Shown here piece by piece: positions 1 to 6,071 of a DNA stretch of 64,000 nucleotides. The notes below the pieces were generated by a model. That model saw only the letters and a program-made list of their open reading frames with translations, was not told the origin of the DNA and searched no databases. This DNA is from Candidatus Gastranaerophilales bacterium (GTDB taxonomy: Bacteria > Cyanobacteriota > Vampirovibrionia > Gastranaerophilales > Gastranaerophilaceae). The stretch covers positions 62,001-126,000 of the forward strand of contig CALVEM010000004.1 of assembly GCA_944326605.1 (NCBI GenBank), read 5' to 3'. A program made the position numbers and the translations under genes. Numbering within the stretch: position 1 is the first letter of the stretch; each line of letters opens with the position of its first letter.

Positions 1-415
1 GCCTCCGGCGGGTGCTGCGCGCACGGCGGTCGCTTTTGCGGAAAAGCGACGCAAACCGGCGACACACATTCACTCGCTAATAATTTGCAAGGCTCAGCAT
101 ACAGGCGTGTAAACTCGCTATATAATCCGTCATTCTGAACTTGTTTCAGAATCTCTTTACCGCTCAAACAATACACGCCTTTGAAGTTTGCTTCGCCTGC
201 AATTATTGCTCGTTCCGTTATCGTCGCTTTATTTATTTTACGTGCGCTTCGCGCACCGTAATGACTTATCGTCTTAACGTCCTATAGTCTTATAGACTTC
301 AAATAATATTTGTTATGTAAACAAATGTAACAAAAAATATACTTTGTGAAATTGTAGATTTTTAAAATACTTTATATTTGTAAGAGAGATTAAAAAAAAT
401 ATAAGGAGAGATGAG
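1..415. other. Intergenic region rich in palindromic repeats
   Basis: No supported gene. The first 60 bases are GC-rich and contain a 9-bp stem with a 4-base loop at 29-50. Bases 128-155 match the dispersed intergenic repeat centred on CTGAACTTGTTTCAG that recurs near 8655, 16022, 18190, 23848, 24060 and 35057. From about 300 the sequence turns AT-rich and becomes the promoter and leader of the gene at 416. Confidence 0.7.
368..389 (+). promoter_or_regulatory. Probable promoter/leader shared with the 30829 gene
   Basis: TACTTTATAT followed by TTGTAAGAGAGA is almost the same as TACTTTATAT-ATATGTAAGAGA at 30784-30808. Both sit a few dozen bases before genes for small proteins of unknown function. 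TTTATAT or TATATT could be the -10. A purine-rich leader with AAGGAGAG supplies the ribosome-binding site for the ATG at 416. Confidence 0.45.
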
Positions 416-736
416 ATGACTTTTTTAGCAATTGATGCACAGAAAAATTTATTTACTTTGCAGAAAAGCCAGCTGCAATTTGAACAAACACTTGTAATGA
501 GCAGAACAAACTACATTACAAAACAAATGGGCTTAAGAGCGGAACAACTTGGAGATGCGGATCCGGATGAAGATCCGGCATACATTGCACTTCAGCAGGA
601 AGAATCGTATCTTGAAACACGACAGGATTCGTTGGATTCACAGATTACGTTAATTGAGAGCGAGATATCCAGCTTGAAGAACCTTGTTAACAACAATATT
701 AAATCTGCCTGCACATTGAACCTGATCGGTAACTAG
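416..736 (+). CDS. Small coiled-coil protein of unknown function
   Basis: 106 residues with no family I can name. There is no signal peptide or membrane segment. Residues about 60-95 are heptad-like (LETRQDSLDSQITLIESEI) and suggest a coiled coil. An N-terminal stretch beginning FLAIDAQKNLFTLQKSQ and a C-terminal helix ending in a short hydrophobic tail resemble the ends of the 539-residue protein at 16268, so the two may be distant paralogues of a lineage-specific surface or secretion-related family. The start has a good ribosome-binding site (AAGGAGAG about 7 bases upstream). It stands alone, convergent with folD. Confidence 0.6.
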   Translation: MTFLAIDAQKNLFTLQKSQLQFEQTLVMSRTNYITKQMGLRAEQLGDADPDEDPAYIALQQEESYLETRQDSLDSQITLIESEISSLKNLVNNNIKSACTLNLIGN

Positions 737-836
737 GGTTAAGTTTAAAGTTTATTCTGAGTAACAGATAATAAACTGGCACTTACGGCTTGTTAGAAAA
801 ACCTGCCTCACAGGAGAGCGGAAAGAATTCTACTGT

Positions 837-1673
837 TTATCTGCAAGCTTCAGTTAGTTTAACAGTGTTAAGCATCAATGACGCAATGGTCATAGGTCCG
901 ACACCGCCGGGAACAGGCGTGATATAAGAAGCGGTTTTTGAAACAGTTTCAAAATCAACATCTCCGCTTAAGTTCCCGTTCTCATCCCTAAAAATTCCCA
1001 CATCAATTACGACACAATTACTTTTTAACATATTTTCCCCTACAACTTTTTTCCCGACTGCTGAAATTAATATATCAGCAGTTTTTGTTATGTCTGAGAG
1101 ATTTTTTGTTTTGCTGTGGCATTGCGTAACTGTTGCATTTTTGTTTAAAAGCATCTGGGCAACGGGTTTGCCTACAAGATTTGAACGTCCGATAACTACT
1201 GCATGTTTGCCTTCAATTTCAATCCCGTATTCATCCAGCAAAAGCAAAATGCCTTTTGGAGTACAGGGATATACATAAGGCTTTTCACCGGAAAACAGTT
1301 TGCCGCTGTTATAGGTTGTGAGACCGTCAACATCTTTTTCCGGAGTTATGGCATCAATTATTTTGAATTTGTCAATATGCACGGGCAGCGGAAGCTGTAC
1401 AAGAATTGCGTTGATATTTTTATCGTTGTTGAGTTCTTGAATTTTTTCAAGAAGTTCATTTTCTGTTACTGTTGAAGGATAATTTATTATAATAGAATTT
1501 ATCCCCAGTTTTTCCGCGCATTTTTTTTTGTTGTTTACATATATTTTGCTTGACGGGTCATCGCCTGCAAGAATTACGGCAAGTGACGGTTTGACAGACA
1601 TGTTTGCGACCTTTACTTTAAGATCTTCAAATATTTTATCTCTTAACTTTTTGCCGTCTAAAATAACTGTCAT
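837..1673 (-). CDS. folD: Methylenetetrahydrofolate dehydrogenase/cyclohydrolase FolD
   Basis: Bifunctional cytosolic enzyme that interconverts 5,10-methylene-, 5,10-methenyl- and 10-formyl-tetrahydrofolate using NADP. At 278 residues it has the normal family length. Visible hallmarks are YVNNKKKCAEKLGI carrying the catalytic lysine, the nucleotide-binding GRSNLVGKPVAQML and the C-terminal signature PVPGGVGPMT. It is the last gene of a minus-strand operon, 2 bases after the CooC-like ATPase and downstream of the MetE-core methyltransferase. That order places folate one-carbon supply beside a methyl-transfer enzyme. Confidence 0.97.
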   Translation of the reverse strand: MTVILDGKKLRDKIFEDLKVKVANMSVKPSLAVILAGDDPSSKIYVNNKKKCAEKLGINSIIINYPSTVTENELLEKIQELNNDKNINAILVQLPLPVHIDKFKIIDAITPEKDVDGLTTYNSGKLFSGEKPYVYPCTPKGILLLLDEYGIEIEGKHAVVIGRSNLVGKPVAQMLLNKNATVTQCHSKTKNLSDITKTADILISAVGKKVVGENMLKSNCVVIDVGIFRDENGNLSGDVDFETVSKTASYITPVPGGVGPMTIASLMLNTVKLTEACR

Positions 1674-1675
1674 TT

Positions 1676-2428
1676 CTACTCCCTAACCTGAGGCAAGTTC
1701 AAACGAAAATAAAACTGTTTTATCGCATCCTGTACAAGCTGTGATTCTCTTTCCATCGGCTTGTATTTTAATTCGCTGTCGTATGGAATAACACCCAGAA
1801 CATCCAGATCATATCGTTTTAAAAGTTCATAAACGGATGTCAAATCGGTATTTTCAACCTTATTTATTACAACACCGAGCTGGTTTCCTGCTGCGTATTT
1901 TGCGCTGAATTCCTCTATACGTTTTGCAAGATGCGCACTTTCATCTGTCGGATTTGCAACAATAAGTGTTGTGTCAATGTCGGTATCCACAAGCTGATTT
2001 AAATATTTTAAATCAAACTCACAGTCAAAAATTACTATATCATAACGTTTTAAAAGTTTCAAAACCGCATCATTAATCTGACCTGTAATCGGGCAGCGAC
2101 AGTCTTTTGATCCTACAAACCACGAAACAATTATATCTACATTGTCATACAGCGATACCACAATATCTTCCATTGCCCATTCAACAAATTCCTGCTTGCT
2201 CATACCTTCGGGAATTCCTGTTTTATATTCGTGTTTACCGCTTCTTATACCGTAAATTGTGTTTCTGATATCCAGACCGAAGCTGTGTGCAAGTTCGCTT
2301 GTCAAATCATTATCAAACAATAAAATTGATTTTTCGGGAAAATATTCCTGAAAAATTCTCAGAAAAGCTTTCGTAATTGTTGTTTTTCCGCTTCCGCTTT
2401 TGCCTGTTAATGCCAGTTTAAATGTCAA
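1676..2428 (-). CDS. CooC/MinD-type ATPase with a CxC metal motif
   Basis: 250-residue SIMIBI-class P-loop protein. The deviant Walker A GKSGSGKTT (residues 9-17) keeps the signature lysine of the MinD/CooC group. A CxC pair (C110, C112, in KDCRCP) lies where CooC nickel chaperones carry their dimer-bridging metal-binding CxC. FDCEFDL is the likely Walker B-like aspartate region. Known CooC/AcsF proteins insert nickel into CO dehydrogenase/acetyl-CoA synthase. No such enzyme is in this window. The gene overlaps the methyltransferase upstream by 4 bases and precedes folD by 2. I infer a maturation or activation role for a metal- or corrinoid-dependent one-carbon enzyme; the substrate is unknown. 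Confidence 0.72.
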   Translation of the reverse strand: MTFKLALTGKSGSGKTTITKAFLRIFQEYFPEKSILLFDNDLTSELAHSFGLDIRNTIYGIRSGKHEYKTGIPEGMSKQEFVEWAMEDIVVSLYDNVDIIVSWFVGSKDCRCPITGQINDAVLKLLKRYDIVIFDCEFDLKYLNQLVDTDIDTTLIVANPTDESAHLAKRIEEFSAKYAAGNQLGVVINKVENTDLTSVYELLKRYDLDVLGVIPYDSELKYKPMERESQLVQDAIKQFYFRLNLPQVRE

Positions 2429-3543
2429 ATTAAGTACCTTTCTTTCAAACTCTCAGATAATTCTTTTGTCAAATCCATTGCTTTTATTGCCAGTTCTTCG
2501 CTCAGTGAACCGGCACCGCATGATGGCGTTACCAGAGAATTATCTATAATGATTTTCTCATCAATTCCTTTTTCAGTCAAATATTTTACAGCTTTTTCAA
2601 AAACATTAATCATTTTATTTAAATCTGCTTTCTCAAGTAAATCCTCATTGAGTGTAGGAACAACGCCCCAGGCTATTTTTCTCCCTTCTTTAAAATATGC
2701 TTCAAGATAATTATTAAAAAGACTGAAATTCTGGGAATAAGCATAGGCATCAAGGTTAATAATATCTACTCCGGCTTTTATTGGAATAATCCAATCGCAT
2801 TTGCCGCAACAGTGGATAGCACTCATTGCCCCGTTTGCTTTTATTAAATCGGATATTTCTTTTAGCATTGAAATAACTTCTTCCTGCGAAATTGTTATAA
2901 ATGCTGATGTCCCCAGTTGAGATATTGAAGGTTCATCAATAAAAATAATTGGGATTGTGTTTTCATTTGCTGATTTTATTTGTTTAATCTGCCATAAAGC
3001 TTTCAGGGTAAGAGTTTTAACAATAATTTCTCTTAATGTTTCATCATAAATTGCACATTTGCCTGTTTTGTCAACTAAAGTTGTAGCAAGTGTGAAAGGA
3101 CCGACAATCTGTCCTTTTGCGTAAGATGGTTTTGTCTCTTTAACAATATCAATAAATTTCGGGAATGATAAAGAATAATTTATTGCATATTTTTCTATTG
3201 TGCCGGGTAAATCCCTCCATCGGTTACGCGGTTCCCCTACCTTTTCAATGGAGGTATAAGAGATAATTTCTTCATAGTCACAGAAAAATTGTTCAATATC
3301 TGAAAAAAATTTATCGCTTTCTGTTTCAAGATAAGTTTTCCCTGAAATTTCGTCTGAAAAAAACGAAGGCATATTTTCCAGAAACTGGACAATCATGTCT
3401 TCGTTTTTACTTATTTTTGGTAATTGTGGCCAAAACGGAATTGATTTGAAATCTTTTCTGACAACTGCCATGGCATCTTCTAAGTTGTTTTGCGGTAAAG
3501 AGCCGATTGCAAGACAGTTGAGTTTCAAATTGTCAGCCATCAA
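2425..3543 (-). CDS. MetE-core (cobalamin-independent methionine synthase-like) methyltransferase
   Basis: 372 residues covering a single UroD/MetE-type barrel, not the two-domain MetE of about 750 residues. The zinc site is visible: H244 and C246 in AIHCCGKC, and C342 in TPSCGAG, matching the HxC...C pattern of MetE. Short MetE-core proteins include folate-independent methionine synthases that take methyl groups from corrinoid proteins, so corrinoid-dependent methionine synthesis is one option; a methylthiol or methylamine:corrinoid enzyme is another. It is translationally coupled to the CooC-like ATPase. Residues about 95-112 are encoded by a copy of a 48-bp palindromic repeat, so this copy has a 16-codon insertion. 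Either of the two adjacent N-terminal methionines could be the start. Confidence 0.72.
   Translation of the reverse strand: MMADNLKLNCLAIGSLPQNNLEDAMAVVRKDFKSIPFWPQLPKISKNEDMIVQFLENMPSFFSDEISGKTYLETESDKFFSDIEQFFCDYEEIISYTSIEKVGEPRNRWRDLPGTIEKYAINYSLSFPKFIDIVKETKPSYAKGQIVGPFTLATTLVDKTGKCAIYDETLREIIVKTLTLKALWQIKQIKSANENTIPIIFIDEPSISQLGTSAFITISQEEVISMLKEISDLIKANGAMSAIHCCGKCDWIIPIKAGVDIINLDAYAYSQNFSLFNNYLEAYFKEGRKIAWGVVPTLNEDLLEKADLNKMINVFEKAVKYLTEKGIDEKIIIDNSLVTPSCGAGSLSEELAIKAMDLTKELSESLKERYLI
3209..3256. repeat. 48-bp palindromic element inside a coding region
   Basis: Matches the intergenic element at 5853-5900 at 41 of 48 positions with no gap. Ends are CCCTCC and GGAGG in inverted orientation, with an ACCGC...GCGGT-type inner hairpin that is degraded in this copy. 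It lies wholly within the MetE-core reading frame and adds 16 codons (around EKVGEPRNRWRDL) with no stop or frameshift. Confidence 0.85.
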
Positions 3544-3549
3544 ATATCC

Positions 3550-4047
3550 TTATTCTTCGGTTGTTTCTTCAACTTCTTCTACAGATTCTTTGAGAACTTC
3601 AGAAGCTGTTACAACAACATCAAGTTCGCATTTTACTTTTGAAGTAAGTTTAATAAGCATTTTGTATTCGCCGACTTTGTTAATCGGAGCGTTTAAAGAA
3701 ACATTTTTTCTGTCAACTTCAATGCCTGATTTAGCAAGGAGTTCTTCAGCCAATTTTTTAGTAGTAATTGTACCGAACAACTTGCCTGATTCTCCTGCTT
3801 TAGCTGAAAGTTCAAGTTTAGCAAATTCTTCAATTTTCTTAGCTGTTTCTAAAGCTTCAGCGTGTAATTTTTCCTGTTTAGCTTTAATTCTTGCCAGATT
3901 TTTTTCTCTGTTTTCCAAAGCGCCCTTAGTAGCTACTTCTGCAACAGACTGGGGAAGCAGAAAGTTTCTTGCGTAACCGTCTTTTACATTAACGATGTCG
4001 CCTGCTTCACCGAGGTTTTGTACATCTTTTTTCAATATAACCTGCAT
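3550..4047 (-). CDS. rplI: 50S ribosomal protein L9
   Basis: 165 residues. The N-terminal rRNA-binding domain MQVILKKDVQNLGEAGDIV is characteristic, with GYARNFLLP at 25-33, then a long lysine-rich helix and a C-terminal domain. An acidic tail (EEVEETTEE) extends past the usual length of about 150. It heads the operon with the MetE-core methyltransferase, CooC-like ATPase and folD, spaced 6 bases from the next gene. The usual partners rpsF, ssb and rpsR are absent, so the ribosomal gene has been joined to a one-carbon operon here. A clear AAAGGAGA ribosome-binding site precedes the ATG. Confidence 0.97.
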   Translation of the reverse strand: MQVILKKDVQNLGEAGDIVNVKDGYARNFLLPQSVAEVATKGALENREKNLARIKAKQEKLHAEALETAKKIEEFAKLELSAKAGESGKLFGTITTKKLAEELLAKSGIEVDRKNVSLNAPINKVGEYKMLIKLTSKVKCELDVVVTASEVLKESVEEVEETTEE

Positions 4048-4148
4048 TTTATATCTCCTTTTCTATTTATATTTCGCAAGTAAGCATATCCTATAATAAA
4101 CAAAACTTAATGTCGAGTATTTTTTTCGGATTGTAAAGCAGAAAATTA

Positions 4149-4367
4149 TTATATATATGGTTTTACTCTGATGAATTTTAATTCGTAGCCTAAAATTTCA
4201 CCTATGAGTTTTGCTTCTTCGTATTTAAGTGTCTGCCGCATAAGTTTTTGGGAAATGTTTGACTGTGAATAATATTTCCCTGTTTTTTCACTTAATTTTT
4301 TTGCAAGGCTGGTTATAGAAATGTCATTTTCAGCCAGTAGAGTTTTTATATCGGTTCTTACGCTCAT
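4149..4367 (-). CDS. Small HTH (XRE-like) DNA-binding protein
   Basis: 72 residues. LLAENDISITSLAKKL followed by YYSQSNISQKLMRQ reads as a lambda-repressor-type helix-turn-helix, with a short C-terminal strand (YELKFIRVKPYI). It is divergent from the prepilin gene at 4491; the 120-bp gap holds a 10-bp inverted repeat. This suggests autoregulation and control of the prepilin. The arrangement repeats at 22598-23791 with a different HTH protein. The exact family is not assignable by eye. Confidence 0.7.
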   Translation of the reverse strand: MSVRTDIKTLLAENDISITSLAKKLSEKTGKYYSQSNISQKLMRQTLKYEEAKLIGEILGYELKFIRVKPYI

Positions 4368-4419
4368 TTACGTCCTTTTATTATTATATTGACATATAAT
4401 GAACAATATAGTAAACTCT

Positions 4420-4455
4420 ATTATTATAAAGTAATAATTATTCCATTATAATAAT
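4420..4455. promoter_or_regulatory. AT-rich inverted repeat between HTH gene and prepilin
   Basis: ATTATTATAA (4420-4429) and TTATAATAAT (4446-4455) are perfect inverted arms 16 bases apart in the divergent promoter region. A plausible operator for the adjacent HTH protein, although such AT-rich dyads also arise by chance in this base composition. Confidence 0.4.
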
Positions 4456-4490
4456 AAAAAATGAAATAATTTTTAATGAAAGGCGGCAGA

Positions 4491-5198
4491 ATGGTTTTTT
4501 GGAGAAAAGGATTTACTCTGGCAGAAGTTTTAATTACACTTGGCATTATCGGCGTGGTAGCAGCTTTAACAATACCTGCTATGATTGCAAAATATAATGA
4601 AATGCTAATGGTTAATAAGCTGAAACGAACTTATTCAGAGCTTGCCAATGCAATTGAACTTAGAAAAGCGGAGCTGGGTACAGACAGTTACGCGGATCAA
4701 TTTAATCCTGATTTGAGTGCCGCTGAACAATTGGACGGTTTTTTAAAATATCTGAATGTTGTAGAAAGATGTTCAACTTCAGACAGCAAAGGCTGCGGCG
4801 GGAATTATACTACATATCCTAAAAAAAGGACAAATGATGGTAAAATGGATGGGCAGAGAGCTGTATTAAATGATGGTACTATTGTAAGGCTGGAGAAAAG
4901 AAACTGGACTGGAAATTGTGAAATAATTTATGAAAAATACGAAACTGATGCAAACGGGAATTATACAAATGTGGTTGACGGCAAGCCGGTACCTTCTGGT
5001 TCTTACGTGGCAACACAGTGTACTGAAATATTTTTTGATATAAATGGCCCTAAAAGAAGAAATCAATATGGGTATGATATGTACAGCTTTAACGTAGAAC
5101 CAGGAAAACTAAATCAGCATACAGGATACGGTGGATTATACGATACTATGCGCACAGGAAAACTTACTTATGAAAAATATTCAACAGGGAAGTTTTGA
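4491..5198 (+). CDS. Type IV prepilin-like (pseudopilin) protein
   Basis: Class III signal: short basic leader MVFWRKG, then FTLAEVLITLGIIGVVAALTI with glutamate at +5 after the predicted PilD cleavage between G7 and F8. The rest is a soluble domain with cysteines (CSTSDSKGC, C near residues 130 and 175) that may form disulfides. I chose the ATG at 4491 over 4476 because AAAGGCGG sits 5 bases before it and the leader is then of normal length. The family resembles the h/g-type pseudopilins that are highly duplicated in gut Melainabacteria. It is exported through a type IV pilus/type II machinery not present in this window. Convergent with the SH3 protein. Confidence 0.88.
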   Translation: MVFWRKGFTLAEVLITLGIIGVVAALTIPAMIAKYNEMLMVNKLKRTYSELANAIELRKAELGTDSYADQFNPDLSAAEQLDGFLKYLNVVERCSTSDSKGCGGNYTTYPKKRTNDGKMDGQRAVLNDGTIVRLEKRNWTGNCEIIYEKYETDANGNYTNVVDGKPVPSGSYVATQCTEIFFDINGPKRRNQYGYDMYSFNVEPGKLNQHTGYGGLYDTMRTGKLTYEKYSTGKF

Positions 5199-5200
5199 AA

Positions 5201-5848
5201 CTATTTCATATCCGGAAAGTAATATTTAACCCCGTTATCGCTGCGCCATCTTATATATCCGGTTTTTGGAACTCTGTCTATATCATAAACACTTACCAGC
5301 GCCCAGTTTCCTCTTATTACGTTCAAATTTATTTTTTGCGGCATATTTATTGTTCCGACAACCTGTGATTTGTCATCGGTAGATGTGTGTAAATCTTTTG
5401 CGCTGTCGGGAGCCTGTTTTAATATTTTTAAACCGTATTTGCGTCCGTACATATTGTAAAACATTACCCAGGTCATAAATCTGTATGGATCTTCATCTTT
5501 TTTAAGCCAGCCTTTAGCTCCGGTATTATTGTTATAGATTACCTGAACCCAGTCTTCTGTTTCATCTGACACTGCAAGAAGCCCTAAATTTTTTGACGGA
5601 ATAAATACCACAAACAAGTCGTCTGCTTTTATTTCCGGCGGGAAAATTTTTTCGCCGTTGAAACTTATACTGTGTATAATATGCGATTTTTCAGACGGTT
5701 GTTCATACAGTGTGAGCTTATCAGTTGCCTGATAAAGACCGAATGTGTTTGTGTATTCAAGGCTTACATTCTGAGGAATTACATCGGCACACAAGCCTTG
5801 GAAAGGTATCAGTAACATTATTATTATTGTTAAAAAGAATTTTTTCAT
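5201..5848 (-). CDS. Secreted SH3-like domain protein
   Basis: 215 residues with a Sec signal peptide (MKKFFLTIIIMLLIPFQGLCA, cleavage near residue 21). Two bacterial SH3-like stretches are suggested: one around residues 40-115, with LTLYEQPSEKSHIIHSI early and DWVQVIYNNNTGAKGWLKK at its end, and another around 150-205, with DLHTSTDDKSQVVGTI and NWALVSVYD...TGYIRW at its end. SH3b domains usually bind peptidoglycan or other wall polymers in the periplasm. No catalytic domain is attached. It stands alone, convergent with the prepilin and 2 bases from its stop. Confidence 0.7.
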   Translation of the reverse strand: MKKFFLTIIIMLLIPFQGLCADVIPQNVSLEYTNTFGLYQATDKLTLYEQPSEKSHIIHSISFNGEKIFPPEIKADDLFVVFIPSKNLGLLAVSDETEDWVQVIYNNNTGAKGWLKKDEDPYRFMTWVMFYNMYGRKYGLKILKQAPDSAKDLHTSTDDKSQVVGTINMPQKINLNVIRGNWALVSVYDIDRVPKTGYIRWRSDNGVKYYFPDMK

Positions 5849-5852
5849 ATTA

Positions 5853-5900
5853 AAATCCCTCCACCGCTTATGCGGTTCCCATCCCTTTGCAAGGGAGGTA
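5853..5900. repeat. Intergenic copy of the 48-bp palindromic element
   Basis: CCCTCC...GGGAGG inverted ends around an ACCGC-TTAT-GCGGT hairpin. It is the better preserved partner of the copy embedded in the MetE-core gene (3209-3256). It begins 5 bases upstream of the SH3 protein's start codon, so it occupies that gene's 5' leader. Confidence 0.8.
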
Positions 5901-5962
5901 GTGTTTATTTACCAGTATATCCATATTTTTTTTACCCCTTTATTTTCCCTATCTAACTCACT

Positions 5963-5996
5963 CGCGGATAACGGGGTTGCAACGCCGTTATCCGCG
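5963..5996. repeat. GC-rich 12-bp hairpin
   Basis: CGCGGATAACGG and CCGTTATCCGCG form a perfect stem with a 10-base loop containing GTTGCAAC. No T-run follows, so it is more like a repeat element than a terminator. A second hairpin GGAGCG-GCTA-CGCTCC lies at 6065-6080 and contains the pheT stop codon in its loop. Confidence 0.6.
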
Positions 5997-6071
5997 CGCC
6001 GCCGTTTCGCCTTCAGCTTGTTCGCGCTCCTCAAAAGGGAGGGGACAAAAAATAATATGTGGGTGGAGCGG

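Noticed and set aside
3395-3976. 193-residue plus-strand ORF
   Set aside because: Antisense to rplI and the MetE-core gene; serine-rich composition typical of an antisense frame.
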